A stretch of 64,000 nucleotides of DNA from Mycolicibacterium phlei. Its GTDB lineage: Bacteria; Actinomycetota; Actinomycetes; Mycobacteriales; Mycobacteriaceae. Made by a program: the position numbers and the translations under genes. This document shows positions 8,105-17,016 of this stretch, in pieces. The DNA lies in the NCBI RefSeq assembly GCF_001583415.1, contig NZ_CP014475.1, forward strand, positions 3,100,001 to 3,164,000, given 5' to 3'. The first letter of the stretch is position 1. Every line of letters begins with the position of its first letter. The notes under the pieces were generated by a model. That model made no database searches, was not told where the DNA came from, and saw nothing but the letters and a program-made list of their open reading frames with translations.

Positions 8105-10155
8105 TTCGCGGTGTCCACCTCGAGCAGTTCGGCGGTCGGGAACTCGTTGCGCCGGCTGGCGACCCACGCCGCGATGGCGTCGACGGCGACGTCACGCGGC
8201 ACCCCGTTGATCTGGGTGCGGTCACCGAACCGGAAGCTGACCGCGCCGGCCTCCACGTCGCGGTCACCCGCGAGCAGCATGAACGGCACCTTCTGGTTGG
8301 TGTGGTTGACGATCTTCTTGGCCATCCGGTCGTCGCTGGTGTCCACCTCGACCCGGATACCGCGCGACTTCAGCTGTGCGGCAACGCTTTGCAGGTAGTC
8401 GATGTGACCGTCGGCGACCGGGATGCCGACCACCTGGACCGGGGCCAGCCACGCCGGGAAGGCGCCCGCGTAGTGCTCGGTGAGCACACCGAAGAACCGT
8501 TCGATCGAGCCGAACAGCGCGCGGTGGATCAGCACCGGCCGCTGCCGCGACCCGTCGGCGGCGGTGTACTCCAGCTCGAAGCGCTCCGGCATGTTGAAGT
8601 CCAGCTGGATCGTCGACATCTGCCAGTTGCGTCCGAGCGCGTCCTTGACCTGCACCGAGATCTTCGGGCCGTAGAACGCCGCACCGCCCGGGTCGGGCAC
8701 CAGGTCCAGACCGGAGGCCTCGGCCACCTCGCGCAGCGTCTCGGTGGCCTCCTCCCACACGTCATCGGAGCCGACGTACTTCTCGGGGTCCTTGGTGGAC
8801 AGCTCCAGGTAGTAATCGTCGAGGCCGTAGTCCTTGAGCAGGCTCAGCACGAACTGCAGCAGCGACGCGAGTTCGTCGCGCATCTGTTCGCGGGTGGTGT
8901 AGATGTGCGCGTCGTCCTGCGTCATGCCGCGCACCCGGGTCAGCCCGTGCACCACACCGGACTTCTCGTAGCGGTACACCGAGCCGAACTCGAAGAGCCG
9001 CAACGGAAGTTCACGGTAGGACCGCCCGCGCGACCGGAAGATCAGGTGGTGCATCGGGCAGTTCATCGGCTTGAGGTAGTAGTTCTGCCCGGGCTTGCGC
9101 ACGGTGCCGTCCTCGTTGAACTCGGCGTCCATGTGCATCGCCGGGAACATGCCGTCGGCGTACCACTCGAGGTGCCCCGAGGTGATGTAGAGCTGTTCCT
9201 TGGTGATGTGCGGCGTGTTGACGAACTCGTAGCCCGCCTCGATGTGCTTCTTGCGCGAGTAGTCCTCCAGCTCGCGCCGGATGATACCGCCCTTGGGGTG
9301 GAAAACCGCCAGCCCGGAACCGATTTCGTCGGGGAAGCTGAACAGGTCGAGCTCCGCGCCCAGCTTGCGGTGGTCGCGCCGCTGCGCCTCCTCCAGCAGT
9401 TCGAGGTAGCGGTCGAGCGCCTCCTGGGACTCCCAGGCGGTGCCGTAGATGCGCTGCAGGCTGGCGTTGTTCTGGTCGCCGCGCCAGTAGGCCGCCGAGC
9501 TGCGGGTGAGCTTGAACGCCGGGATGTACTTGGTGGTCGGGATGTGCGGGCCGCGGCACAGGTCGCCCCAGATGCGTTCGCGGGTGCGCGGATTGAGGTT
9601 GTCGTAGGCGGTCAGCTCGTCGCCGCCGACCTCCATCACGTCGGGGTCGCCGGACTTGTCGTCGACGAGCTCGAGCTTGTAGGGCTCGTTGGCGAGCTCG
9701 GCGCGGGCCTGCTCCTTGGACTCGTAGACGCGGCGGTCGAACAGCTGACCGTCCTTGATGATCTTGCGCATCCGCTTCTCGAGGGCCTCGAGGTCCTCGG
9801 GGGTGAAGGCGCGGTCGACGTCGAAGTCGTAGTAGAAGCCGTCGGTGATCGGCGGGCCGATGCCGAGCTTGGCCTCCGGGAACAGGTCCTGCACGGCCTG
9901 GGCGAGCACGTGGGCGCAGGAGTGCCGGATGACGCTGCGGCCGTCCTCGGTGTCGGCCGCCACCGGCGTCACCTCGACGTCGGTGTCGGGCGTCCAGGAC
10001 AGGTCGCGCAGCTTGCCCTCGGGATCGCGCACGACGACGATCGCGTCGGGGGCGCCCCGGCCCGGCAGCCCGGCCTGGCGCACCGCCTCACCCGCGGTGG
10101 TCCCGGCAGCGACCCGGATCGGGGCTGCTGGGGTGGGGTTTGCGGCGGCGCTCAT
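8101..10155 (-). CDS. thrS: Threonyl-tRNA synthetase
   Basis: Class II synthetase charging tRNA-Thr. The 684-residue protein shows, in order, a short TGS domain (about 11-75), the editing domain with [12 protein letters not shown] near 78 and a later zinc/editing segment, the catalytic core with NCPMHHLIF near 365 and [15 protein letters not shown] near 415, and a C-terminal anticodon-binding domain (about 580-680). It is the first gene of a seven-gene run in which each downstream start overlaps the previous stop. The 64-bp gap from the upstream gene stop shows no T-box-like structure that I can recognise. Confidence 0.97.
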   Translation of the reverse strand: MSAAANPTPAAPIRVAAGTTAGEAVRQAGLPGRGAPDAIVVVRDPEGKLRDLSWTPDTDVEVTPVAADTEDGRSVIRHSCAHVLAQAVQDLFPEAKLGIGPPITDGFYYDFDVDRAFTPEDLEALEKRMRKIIKDGQLFDRRVYESKEQARAELANEPYKLELVDDKSGDPDVMEVGGDELTAYDNLNPRTRERIWGDLCRGPHIPTTKYIPAFKLTRSSAAYWRGDQNNASLQRIYGTAWESQEALDRYLELLEEAQRRDHRKLGAELDLFSFPDEIGSGLAVFHPKGGIIRRELEDYSRKKHIEAGYEFVNTPHITKEQLYITSGHLEWYADGMFPAMHMDAEFNEDGTVRKPGQNYYLKPMNCPMHHLIFRSRGRSYRELPLRLFEFGSVYRYEKSGVVHGLTRVRGMTQDDAHIYTTREQMRDELASLLQFVLSLLKDYGLDDYYLELSTKDPEKYVGSDDVWEEATETLREVAEASGLDLVPDPGGAAFYGPKISVQVKDALGRNWQMSTIQLDFNMPERFELEYTAADGSRQRPVLIHRALFGSIERFFGVLTEHYAGAFPAWLAPVQVVGIPVADGHIDYLQSVAAQLKSRGIRVEVDTSDDRMAKKIVNHTNQKVPFMLLAGDRDVEAGAVSFRFGDRTQINGVPRDVAVDAIAAWVASRRNEFPTAELLEVDTAK

Positions 10156-10219
10156 GGCTGACTCTCCAATTCCATGTTCGACGGACTTCAGGACGCGACC
10201 ATGCTATCTGTGCCGGTGT

Positions 10220-10639
10220 TCAGTCTCCGATGCCGATGGGGCTGTTCAACCACTCGAGTTCGAGGTTGACCAGTTCGGCCATCCAGTCCAGCGCACCGAG
10301 CAGCCACAGGGTCAGCGCGACGATGAGCGCGGTGAACAGCCCGGCGAGCACCTGCACCCACGCGGGCTGCTCGTGGAAGCGCTCCATGAACCAGTCGTAT
10401 CGCTGCCGGGCGAAGGCCAGCAGCCGCCGCGCCCAGTTGAACTCGGTGGCCAGGATGCCCAGCCCGAGGAACACGATGGCCCAGCCGGGCCCCGGGTACG
10501 GGATGGCGATGATGCCGACGGCCAGCACGGCGAGGCCGACGACGGCGATGAGGATCCGGTAGCCGAACTCGAGCCGGGGGCGCTGCCGCAGCTGCTCGCG
10601 GCGGCGCTTCCATCCGTGCTTGAGGTCGGCGAGTCTCAC
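10220..10639 (-). CDS. PGPGW-family transmembrane protein (TIGR02611-like)
   Basis: A 139-residue membrane protein with a basic N-terminus, a helix at about 28-46, the family motif PYPGPGWAIVFLGLGILATEF (PGPGW at 49-53) running into a second hydrophobic stretch, and two more helices near 95-115. The motif identifies the family, which has no defined function. The GTG start at 10639 overlaps the stop of the upstream thioesterase by 4 bp, so the two are probably co-translated. The frame stays open far upstream through two other genes; that is GC-driven. Confidence 0.85.
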   Translation of the reverse strand: MRLADLKHGWKRRREQLRQRPRLEFGYRILIAVVGLAVLAVGIIAIPYPGPGWAIVFLGLGILATEFNWARRLLAFARQRYDWFMERFHEQPAWVQVLAGLFTALIVALTLWLLGALDWMAELVNLELEWLNSPIGIGD

Positions 10640-11271
10640 GGCTGCCCGGGTTTGAGCTTGAGGAACAGGGCGTGACCTTCGGCGACCAGGTCCTCGCCGT
10701 CGTGGACCCGCCCGGACACGAAGATCTTGCGGCCCTCGATCTTGTCGAGGGTGCCCTCGACGCTGAGTTCCTTGCCGATCTCGGCGATCTTGCGGTAGTC
10801 GACGTGCAGGAACGCGGTGCGCTGGGCGCCGGCCCCGCTGAGGGTGAACGCGGTGTGGCCGAGCAGGGCGTCGAACAGTTGCGCGATGGTGCCGCCGTGC
10901 GCGGCGCCGTTGCGGCCGAGGTGGAAGCGGCGGAACCGGGCGGTGCCGACGATGCGGTTGTCGTCGGTGACGCGCACGTCGAGCGGGATGGACAGCAGGT
11001 TGCCGCGGTTGGGCAGGTCCGTGCGTCTGCCGGACGGCGAGGTCCACTCGTCGGCGTAGTAGGGCTCCAGCAGCGCCGACACCCTCTCGACCATGTCGGC
11101 GGCCTGGGAGATGACCTCGTCGGGGGCGTTGGCGGCGCGGGCGTGGTCCTGAAGGGTGCGCATCGCCTCGATGAAGCGGCCGTAGTCGGGTCCGCCGGCG
11201 TCGGTCGGGACGATCGCGGCGAAGCCGCCGCCGGGATGAGTTGTCACGTCGCTGGTGCTGTCGGTGCCCAC
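10636..11271 (-). CDS. PaaI-family hotdog thioesterase
   Basis: A 211-residue protein with a C-terminal single hotdog domain (about 90-208). The helix motif NGAAHGGTIAQLFDALLGHTA (about 123-143) is the PaaI-type hotdog signature, followed by the strand TAFLHVDYRK. The first 80 residues form a helical extension common in the mycobacterial members. It probably hydrolyses an acyl-CoA; substrate unknown. It overlaps the PGPGW gene by 4 bp and lies 24 bp downstream of the aldo/keto reductase stop, so all three may be co-transcribed. Confidence 0.85.
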   Translation of the reverse strand: MGTDSTSDVTTHPGGGFAAIVPTDAGGPDYGRFIEAMRTLQDHARAANAPDEVISQAADMVERVSALLEPYYADEWTSPSGRRTDLPNRGNLLSIPLDVRVTDDNRIVGTARFRRFHLGRNGAAHGGTIAQLFDALLGHTAFTLSGAGAQRTAFLHVDYRKIAEIGKELSVEGTLDKIEGRKIFVSGRVHDGEDLVAEGHALFLKLKPGQP

Positions 11272-11295
11272 CGGACCACCGTATTGGGTGGCCTG

Positions 11296-12150
11296 TCAGC
11301 CGGCGGATCCGGCGTTGCTCAGGGTCTCGAACTCGGCGTCGGACAGTTCGATCGCCGCGGCGGCCACGTTCTCCTCGAGGTGGGCCACCTTGGAGGTGCC
11401 CGGGATGGGCAGCATCACCGGGGACCGTTTGAGCAGCCAGGCCAGCGCGAGCTGGGAGGCGGTGGCGCCGTGGTCGGCGGCGATGCGCTGCAGCGGCCCG
11501 TCGGGCGCGGCCAGCGGCCCGGCCGCCAGCGGGAACCACGGGATGAACCCGATGCCGCGGGCCTCGCAGACCTCCAGCAGCGGCTCGGCGGTGCGGGCGG
11601 TGAGGTTGTACATGTTCTGCACCGTGGCGATCGGGGCGACCTTCTGGGCGGCGTCGAGTTGCTCGACGGTGATCTCGGAGAGGCCGATGTGGCGGATCTT
11701 GCCCTCCTGCTGCAGCGACAGCAGCTCGCCGACCTGGTCCTCGAGCGGGAACTTCGGGTCGATGCGGTGCAGCTGGAACAGGTCGATGGTGTCCACGCCG
11801 AGGCGGCGCAGGCTCATCTCGCACTCCTGGCGCAGGTAGTCCGGGAAGCCGAGCGGGCGCCACTCGTCGGGCCCGATGCGCAGCAGGCCGGCCTTGGTGG
11901 CGACGACGCCGTCGTACGGGTGTAGGGCCTCTCGGATGAGCTCCTCGGAGACGTAGGGCCCGTAGGAGTCGGCGGTGTCGATGAAGTTGACCCCGAGGTC
12001 GACGGCGCGGCGCAGCACGCGAAGGCACTCGTCGCGGTCCTGCGGCGGCCCCCAGACCCCCGTGCCGGTGATCCGCATCGCGCCGAACCCGAGGCGGTTG
12101 ACGGTGAGGTCGCCGATGTTGAACGTGCCGGATGCGACTGCCGTGGTCAT
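11296..12150 (-). CDS. Aldo/keto reductase
   Basis: NADPH-dependent carbonyl reductase of unknown substrate. The 284 residues fit a (beta/alpha)8 AKR. The catalytic tetrad is visible: Asp58 and Tyr63 in [11 protein letters not shown], Lys86 in VATKAG and His128 in FQLHRID. The C-terminal cofactor region includes [17 protein letters not shown] chose the ATG at 12150, where the family starts. The frame is open upstream to 12603, but that region encodes the divergent DUF1990 gene on the other strand. Confidence 0.92.
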   Translation of the reverse strand: MTTAVASGTFNIGDLTVNRLGFGAMRITGTGVWGPPQDRDECLRVLRRAVDLGVNFIDTADSYGPYVSEELIREALHPYDGVVATKAGLLRIGPDEWRPLGFPDYLRQECEMSLRRLGVDTIDLFQLHRIDPKFPLEDQVGELLSLQQEGKIRHIGLSEITVEQLDAAQKVAPIATVQNMYNLTARTAEPLLEVCEARGIGFIPWFPLAAGPLAAPDGPLQRIAADHGATASQLALAWLLKRSPVMLPIPGTSKVAHLEENVAAAAIELSDAEFETLSNAGSAG

Positions 12151-12173
12151 GGTCCCGACGGTACGCCGGGGGT

Positions 12174-12186
12174 GGGAGAGTCTCCC
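12174..12186. promoter_or_regulatory. Small palindrome in divergent AKR/DUF1990 intergenic region
   Basis: GGGAGA and TCTCCC form a perfect inverted repeat around a single G in the 39-bp gap between two divergent start codons. It ends 3 bp before the ATG at 12190, which has no separate Shine-Dalgarno spacer. It could be an operator serving both genes, or chance in GC-rich DNA. Confidence 0.3.
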
Positions 12187-12189
12187 GGT

Positions 12190-12687
12190 ATGAGGCTCAG
12201 TGATCTCGCCGCGTTGTCGTTGACGTATCCGGAGGTGGGCGCCACCGCGGGGACGCTGCCGGACGGGTATCACCATGTGCGCAAGTCGGCGGTGATCGGA
12301 CGGGGCCGGCAGCGGTTCGAGCGGGCCGCCGAGGCCGGGATGCGGTGGGGCATGTTGCGCGGCGCGGGGATCCGGGTGGAGGCGACGACGGAGATCGCCG
12401 CGGTGGGTTCGGAGGTGCTCGTGCATCTGGGTCCGATCGCGGCGCCGTGCCGGGTGGTCTACGTCGTCGACGAGCCCGACCGGCGCGGTTTCGCCTACGG
12501 CACCCTGCCGGGGCACGCGGAGTCCGGCGAGGAGCTGTTCCTGGTGACCTACGACCCGGCCTCGCAGCAGGTGCGGGCGGTGGTGACCGCGTTCTCCCGG
12601 CACGCGACGTGGTGGAGCAGGCTGGGTTCGCCGGTGACGTCGCTGGTGCAGCGGATCGTCACGGATCGGTACCTGCGGGCCCTGTGA
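12190..12687 (+). CDS. DUF1990 family protein
   Basis: A 165-residue soluble protein with the DUF1990 pattern: an early LTYPEVGAT block, then the [21 protein letters not shown] region (about 27-47), and a strand-rich C-terminal half including [19 protein letters not shown] (about 101-119). Members are common in actinobacteria and plants and have no established activity; a lipocalin or START-like fold has been suggested. The start codon is close to the putative promoter region, so the mRNA may be leaderless. It is divergent from the aldo/keto reductase. Confidence 0.85.
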   Translation: MRLSDLAALSLTYPEVGATAGTLPDGYHHVRKSAVIGRGRQRFERAAEAGMRWGMLRGAGIRVEATTEIAAVGSEVLVHLGPIAAPCRVVYVVDEPDRRGFAYGTLPGHAESGEELFLVTYDPASQQVRAVVTAFSRHATWWSRLGSPVTSLVQRIVTDRYLRAL

Positions 12688-12704
12688 GCGCGTAGCCTGC
12701 GGGG

Positions 12705-13406
12705 ATGGCGGTCCCCGGCCCTGACGAATCGACGCATCTGCGCATCGCGGAGCTGGTCCGCGGGCTCTACAGCCGGCCCGACGCCGGCACGGTGATCGCC
12801 GAACTGGCCGAGCACGCCGCGATCGAGGTGCCCGGCGCCCAGTACGCGGGAATCACGGTGACCCGCAGGTCGAAAACCGTTGAGACCCCGGCGGCCACCC
12901 ACCTGTATCCGATGCTGTTGGACAAGATCCAGCAGCGCCATCAGCAGGGGCCGTGCCTGACCGCGGCGTGGGACGAGAAGGTGGTGCACGTCGCCGATCT
13001 TCAGACCGACGACCGCTTCCCGCTGTATCGCCAGGATGCCTTGGCGGAGACACCGATTCGGTCGATCATGGCGTTCCAGCTGTTCATCGAGGGCGAGGCG
13101 ATGGGCGCGCTGAACGTGTACTCCGAACAGCCGGGTGCGTTCGGCGAGCAGTCGCGCACCATCGGTCAGGTGTTCGCCGCGCACTCGTCGGTGGCGTGGA
13201 ACGCCGCGCGCCGCGACGAGCAGTTCCGCCTGGCGCTGGCCAGTCGCGACATCATCGGTCAGGCCAAGGGCATGATCATGGAACGCTACGGCGTCGACGC
13301 GGTGCAGGCCTTCGACCTGCTGCGCCGGCTGTCGCAGGACTCCAACGTGCCGTTGGTCCGAATCGCGACCGACCTCGTCGAGAAGTCACAGGCGGAGAAA
13401 TCCTGA
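12705..13406 (+). CDS. GAF-ANTAR domain regulator
   Basis: A 233-residue sensor-antiterminator. Residues of about 15-165 form a GAF domain, including the [23 protein letters not shown] segment and [21 protein letters not shown]. Residues of about 172-228 form an ANTAR RNA-binding domain with [34 protein letters not shown] proteins bind paired hexanucleotide stem-loops in nascent mRNA and prevent termination; the ligand of this GAF domain is unknown. Its stop is 1 bp from the convergent transpeptidase stop. Confidence 0.9.
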   Translation: MAVPGPDESTHLRIAELVRGLYSRPDAGTVIAELAEHAAIEVPGAQYAGITVTRRSKTVETPAATHLYPMLLDKIQQRHQQGPCLTAAWDEKVVHVADLQTDDRFPLYRQDALAETPIRSIMAFQLFIEGEAMGALNVYSEQPGAFGEQSRTIGQVFAAHSSVAWNAARRDEQFRLALASRDIIGQAKGMIMERYGVDAVQAFDLLRRLSQDSNVPLVRIATDLVEKSQAEKS

Positions 13407-13407
13407 C

Positions 13408-14355
13408 CTATCGCGAGATCACCCGCGGCACTTCGGGATTGCGACCTGGATCGTCGAGGATCTCCGGAGGCAGCTGCGACGCCGGCGGTGGCGGCGGCGG
13501 TGGCGGCGGGGCCTCCTCGACCGGGCGCGGCACCTCGAGGCTGTTCTCCTGCACGATGACCGGGTCGCCGACGTTGACGGTGTTGAAGTACCACTCGGCG
13601 TCTTCGGGGCTCAGGCTGATGCAGCCGTGGCTGGTGTTCTCGTGGCCGAGGACGTTGACGGCCCACGGGGCCGAGTGCACGAAGATGCCGCGCTGGGTGA
13701 TGCGCACCGCCCATTCGACGTCGAGCAGATAGCCGTCGGGTGAGTCGACGGGGATGCCGACGCTGCTCGAATCCATTTTCACGTCACGCTCTTTGGCGAG
13801 CACGCTGTAGGTGCCGATCGGTGTCGGGTACTCGGGTCTGCCCATCGTCGCCGGGAACACGCCGGGCTGGCCGAAGAACGGACGGTGGTGCGGGGCAGGG
13901 AGATGCTCCGGCGCCACACCGTCGACGGTCACGGTGAAGGTGTGGTCGGCGATGTTGGCGACGCCGACGACGGCGGGACCGGTGACCATGGTGGTCTTGA
14001 TGCCGCCCACCGACAGCGCGATGGTGCTGTGGGCGGGCCAGAACTGGTCGGGCACCCAGTGCACGGTCTTGGCGTCCTGCCATTCGTAGCGCCCGGTCAT
14101 GGCGGGCTCAGATCTGATGTCCAGCAGTCGTTCGGCGATCGACCGGTCACCGACGGGCAGTTTGAAGGTCACGACCACGGGGTGGAACACACCGACGACC
14201 TGACCCTCCACCGGTGCGATCGACGCGATGGCGCTGCCAAGCGACGAGTTCACCGCCGTGGAGCTCACCTCCAGGGAGGCCTCCTCGATGGGGAGGGCGA
14301 CCACGCCGGTGGTGACCACTATCGCAGCGAGAAGGCTGCGGACTACGCCACGCAA
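13408..14355 (-). CDS. L,D-transpeptidase (YkuD domain), exported
   Basis: Periplasmic enzyme forming 3-3 peptidoglycan cross-links. The protein has an N-terminal hydrophobic export segment (about 5-25), an immunoglobulin-like region (about 50-150) with the VEGQVVGVFHPVVVTF block, and a C-terminal YkuD catalytic domain. The catalytic set is present: His227 in VHSAPW, and Ser242, His243 and Cys245 in SHGCISL. After the domain come a run of nine prolines and an acidic tail. The start is probably TTG at 14355, with GGGAG about 9 nt upstream (315 residues); a longer reading to 14424 lacks a signal-like N-terminus. It belongs to the mycobacterial Ldt paralogues, but I cannot say which. Confidence 0.88.
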   Translation of the reverse strand: MRGVVRSLLAAIVVTTGVVALPIEEASLEVSSTAVNSSLGSAIASIAPVEGQVVGVFHPVVVTFKLPVGDRSIAERLLDIRSEPAMTGRYEWQDAKTVHWVPDQFWPAHSTIALSVGGIKTTMVTGPAVVGVANIADHTFTVTVDGVAPEHLPAPHHRPFFGQPGVFPATMGRPEYPTPIGTYSVLAKERDVKMDSSSVGIPVDSPDGYLLDVEWAVRITQRGIFVHSAPWAVNVLGHENTSHGCISLSPEDAEWYFNTVNVGDPVIVQENSLEVPRPVEEAPPPPPPPPPASQLPPEILDDPGRNPEVPRVISR

Positions 14356-14500
14356 TCTTATTGACTCCCTTGAAATTACAACGCTGTCAATAAGCCTATG
14401 GGGGCAGTGACGCGAAAGCCACACTGCCCGCGACCAATTCGGTTGCTAGTGCGTCACGGTTCGGACACGGCCCTCAGATTCCCGGACGCACACCGAAATT

Positions 14501-14530
14501 GGCCCGGCGGCATAGGAATGCCGCCGGGCC
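14501..14530. terminator. Strong intrinsic hairpin downstream of the proline-repeat gene
   Basis: A perfect 13-bp stem (14501-14513 with 14518-14530, GC-rich with AT at the loop end) and a 4-nt loop AGGA. It lies 20 bp past the stop at 14550 on the minus strand. On that strand the stem is followed by a short AATTTC run, so it fits an intrinsic terminator without a long U tract, which is usual in mycobacteria. Confidence 0.75.
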
Positions 14531-14549
14531 AGATCCCGAATATTTCGCG

Positions 14550-15056
14550 TCAGCCGTTGGGGCCGGGCAGGATCGGCTCGCCCGGGGCGGGCGCGCCTTC
14601 CGGCACCGTCTCGACGACGACACCCTTACCGCCGTACCCACCCATGGTGGTGACCGGCGCCGCGGGAGCCACCGGTACCCCGGCTGCCGCGGGCACGATC
14701 GGGGCCGCGGCGGGCGGCGGGATGATCGGCGGCGCGGCGGGCGGCGGCACCACCGGGGGCACGACCGGCGGCGGTGCGACCGGCGGGACCACGGGCGGCG
14801 GCGCGACCGGCGGCACCACGGGCGGCGGCGCGACCGGCGGCGGCCCGGGGAAGGCCATCGGCACCGGGCCGGCCATGTCGGTGACGGGAGCACACAGCGC
14901 GCCGCCCGCACCCACGGGTGCGCCGGCAGGCGCCGTACCGGATGCCGTCTCGACACAGTCGTAGCCGCCGGCCACTGCGGCCGGGCTCAACGCCATGGCT
15001 ACCCCGCACAACCCAGCCCCGACAACTGCCGCGATGTTGACTCTCTTAGCCGTCAT
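14550..15056 (-). CDS. Secreted proline/valine-repeat protein
   Basis: A 168-residue exported protein. A signal peptide is visible (basic MTAKR, hydrophobic core to about residue 25, AVAGG cleavage region). The mature part starts with a Cys-containing segment (YDCVE... LCAPV), then carries three near-perfect copies of PPVAPPPVV followed by more Pro/Ala/Val. At DNA level the unit is 27 bp, in about 14766-14846. I chose the inner ATG at 15056 because AAGGGA lies 9 nt before it; another ATG six codons upstream is in frame. Function is unknown; the composition resembles cell-wall-associated mycobacterial proteins. Confidence 0.75.
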   Translation of the reverse strand: MTAKRVNIAAVVGAGLCGVAMALSPAAVAGGYDCVETASGTAPAGAPVGAGGALCAPVTDMAGPVPMAFPGPPPVAPPPVVPPVAPPPVVPPVAPPPVVPPVVPPPAAPPIIPPPAAAPIVPAAAGVPVAPAAPVTTMGGYGGKGVVVETVPEGAPAPGEPILPGPNG

Positions 15057-15074
15057 CGACGTTGATCCCTTCAT

Positions 15075-15482
15075 TTCACGCTCACATGTGTCCAACCGAG
15101 GCAGCAGGCTCTGCATGCCAGAAGTCGGGTCGCCTTTAATCGACCGCGTCAATATCAGCAGCCGATAGCCGCCGACGCACCACGCCGCACCGCACCGTGT
15201 CCAAACGGTGACCAGTTCGGCATGAAATCGGGGTCTACGCCGACGTTTTCGGACATTTTTCAATCACAGCGGATTTCGCGAGCCGCGGCCAACGCCGTTG
15301 CCCAACCGTTGCCAAGCGGAGCCTCGACCGTCATCAAGATCCACGTCGGCGCGCGCAACGGAGTCCACGCGGAGCGGGTTTCACAGGTGTCGGGAATCCG
15401 CGGGTACGCCCGGGAATCGGGGGCGCTGAGACGAAGGTGAGATGGCGGCCGACCGGCGGCACTGCCGCGAAGCGGTGAAGGG
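15075..15482. other. Intergenic stretch without a convincing gene
   Basis: Between the proline-repeat gene and tRNA-Val there is no reading frame with recognisable protein character. It should contain the promoter of the proline-repeat gene; I could not fix -35/-10 boxes. Short A/T patches such as TTTTTCAATCACAG occur near 15255. Confidence 0.5.
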
Positions 15483-15554
15483 TGGTCCCGGCTGGGTTCG
15501 AACCAGCGACCTTCCGCGTGTGAGGCGGACGCTCTCCCACTGAGCTACGAGACC
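15483..15554 (-). tRNA. tRNA-Val (anticodon CAC)
   Basis: The minus strand folds as a full cloverleaf. The acceptor stem is GGTCTCG with CGGGACC, the D-arm begins TAGCTCAGTGGGAGAGC, the anticodon stem TCCGC/GCGGA encloses the loop CTCACAC with anticodon CAC, and the T-arm contains GGTTCGAACC. The discriminator is A. CCA is not encoded in full. It reads GUG codons. Confidence 0.95.
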
Positions 15555-15865
15555 GAGGGAGTCGGCCGGATGGCCGAACGACGTCGAAGACTAGCACGCG
15601 TCGGCGCGGTACCCGAATCCGCCCGTCGCGACCGGGTCGAGGCGGCGGACCGGGTCTACCGGACCGGGGCGCCGCGAGCCGGTGGCGCACCAAGATGAGA
15701 CGGACGTCACATCCGGCGGGGACGGCCGTCGCGGGCCGATCCGCCGCAGGCGTCTCACCTGCGGTTTTAGGTCGCGACGCACCGGCAAACGTCGGGATTT
15801 GTGTAGCCGCTCCACCGTCGACTATTGTCGTGCTTCGCAACGGGCGACGATCTCGCTCGTAGCAC
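15555..15865. other. Gene-free region between divergent tRNA genes
   Basis: No protein gene is supported here. The left end should hold the promoter of tRNA-Val(CAC), the right end that of the Gly-Cys-Val cluster. The rest is GC-rich sequence with no repeat or domain that I recognise. Confidence 0.5.
15799..15828 (+). promoter_or_regulatory. Probable promoter of tRNA Gly-Cys-Val cluster
   Basis: TTGTGT (15799-15804) and TATTGT (15823-15828) are separated by 18 bp and lie about 38 bp before tRNA-Gly. The fit to a SigA-type promoter is fair, judged by eye only. Confidence 0.35.
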
Positions 15866-15938
15866 GCGGATGTAGCGCAGTTGGTAGCGCATCACCTTGC
15901 CAAGGTGAGGGTCGCGGGTTCGAATCCCGTCATCCGCT
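15866..15938 (+). tRNA. tRNA-Gly (anticodon GCC)
   Basis: Cloverleaf with acceptor stem GCGGATG/CATCCGC, anticodon stem TCACC/GGTGA around TTGCCAA (anticodon GCC), and T-loop GGTTCGAATCC. Discriminator T; CCA is not encoded. First of three clustered plus-strand tRNA genes. Confidence 0.96.
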
Positions 15939-15965
15939 CGAGGGTGTAGCGGCATCAACCCCAAC

Positions 15966-16036
15966 GGTGGAGTGGCCGAGTGGTGAGGCAACGGCCTGCA
16001 AAGCCGTGCACACGGGTTCGATTCCCGTCTCCACCT
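15966..16036 (+). tRNA. tRNA-Cys (anticodon GCA)
   Basis: Acceptor stem GGTGGAG/CTCCACC, anticodon stem ACGGC/GCCGT around CTGCAAA (anticodon GCA), T-loop GGTTCGATTCC, discriminator T. It lies 27 bp after tRNA-Gly and 12 bp before tRNA-Val. Confidence 0.96.
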
Positions 16037-16048
16037 CAAGAAGACCCG

Positions 16049-16123
16049 GCGCGATTAGCTCAGCGGGAGAGCGCTTCCCTGACACGGAAGAGGTCACTGG
16101 TTCAATCCCAGTATCGCGCACCA
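16049..16123 (+). tRNA. tRNA-Val (anticodon GAC)
   Basis: Acceptor stem GCGCGAT/ATCGCGC, anticodon stem CTTCC/GGAAG around CTGACAC (anticodon GAC), T-loop GGTTCAATCC, discriminator A and an encoded CCA. Accessory DNA begins directly after its 3' end, so it is the likely attachment site of a past integrative element. As I recall, phiRv2 of M. tuberculosis uses a tRNA-Val at the corresponding place. Confidence 0.96.
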
Positions 16124-16237
16124 CGGTTTACGCAGGTCAGAGCAGGTTTTTGAGAGTCTGACCCGGGCTCATGCCCAATACGTGCCCAACTGGTCTGAAG
16201 GGCTGCGACTCGCGATTGCTACGCGAGAGGGCCAGCT
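16124..16237. other. Island junction 3' of tRNA-Val with small hairpin
   Basis: Sequence between the tRNA and the first phage-like gene. CTCGCG (16209-16214) pairs with CGCGAG (16222-16227), with the loop ATTGCTA, 10 bp before the ATG at 16238. I found no second copy of the tRNA 3' end in the window, so no attR is identified, and no integrase gene is present. Confidence 0.4.
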
Positions 16238-16486
16238 ATGACCACCGAGTCAGCCACACGCACCTACACCACCCGCGCCGAGGCGATCCAACGCGAGATC
16301 ATCGACCCCATCGAGGCCAGCGGCGAGGTCACCGACGCCCGCACGGCCTACAACGTCGAGGCCATCGCCGACGAGGTGCTCGGCGACTATGCGCAGGGCT
16401 ATGCCTGCCTGGTCGACGCCGATTCGTTCTGGTGGGTTGTGGAGCGACACGCCCGGCCGGCAGAAGTTCGAGGCGGTGACCGATGA
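16238..16486 (+). CDS. Small phage-like hypothetical protein
   Basis: An 82-residue acidic soluble protein (starts MTTESATRTYTTRAEAIQRE). The sequence style, with an early AEAIQREIIDPIEASGEVTDA block and a central DEVLGDY, is like small proteins encoded next to integrases in mycobacteriophages and their relatives; I name this from memory of such genes, not a search. Its TGA overlaps the ATG of the next gene (ATGA), a phage-style tight operon. Function is unknown. Confidence 0.6.
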   Translation: MTTESATRTYTTRAEAIQREIIDPIEASGEVTDARTAYNVEAIADEVLGDYAQGYACLVDADSFWWVVERHARPAEVRGGDR

Positions 16487-16719
16487 GCGCCGACCTCTAC
16501 AGCAGGGTTCTCGACGTTCTGATCGAGCCCGCCCGCGCCGAGGCGGACAGGTTGCTCGGCGAGGTTCAGTTCTACGAGTGCACGGCTGAGGAACTGATTG
16601 CCCTGATCACGTTCCTGCGCCCGATTGCTGAGCGCCAGCGGATCGCACGACAGGCACCAGCGCAACTGAAGGTGATGCCCTTACCGAAGCGTCGGAAGAC
16701 GGGCGCCCAGCGCACCTAG
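16483..16719 (+). CDS. Small phage-like hypothetical protein
   Basis: A 78-residue protein, probably all-helical in its first 55 residues (including FYECTAEELIALITFLRPIAERQRIA), with a basic tail KRRKTGAQRT. It overlaps the preceding gene by 4 bp, so the two are likely co-translated. No known domain is recognised. It is probably a surviving piece of the element that entered at tRNA-Val. Confidence 0.55.
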   Translation: MSADLYSRVLDVLIEPARAEADRLLGEVQFYECTAEELIALITFLRPIAERQRIARQAPAQLKVMPLPKRRKTGAQRT

Positions 16720-17016
16720 CTTCTGCGTCTCGTCGTCTTCTGCGCTCGCCCGACGTTAACCAGCAGCGCGCCGTTGCCAGAGTCCCGCTAAACGGCTAGC
16801 GGGCCGACCACCGAGAGCCTGATCAACCCCGGTGGCCGACCCACACGAAAGACTGCCCGGAATACGGGCGGTCTACAAGTCGTGGGCGTGATCCGGTTTA
16901 GCGTGGCGCGGTCCGGGGGTCGTTTGGGGAGCGGGGTACAGCACCAGCACCCCGTAGGGGTTCCGCTCTCTATGCCCCACCTATCAGGCGCAGCAAGATG
17001 GACACCCCGCACGCAC
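16720..17016. other. Accessory intergenic stretch, no gene recognised
   Basis: About 300 bp between the phage-like pair and the antitoxin operator. No frame shows protein-like composition. Its last part should hold the antitoxin promoter. It contains GC-rich inverted patches, such as CCCGCTAAACGG next to CTAGCGGG near 16787-16802, that could be a weak terminator for the preceding pair. Confidence 0.4.

Noticed and set aside
10156..10219. T-box or attenuator leader before thrS
   Set aside because: The gap is 64 bp and lacks a specifier loop or T-box sequence; mycobacterial thrS is not known for one.
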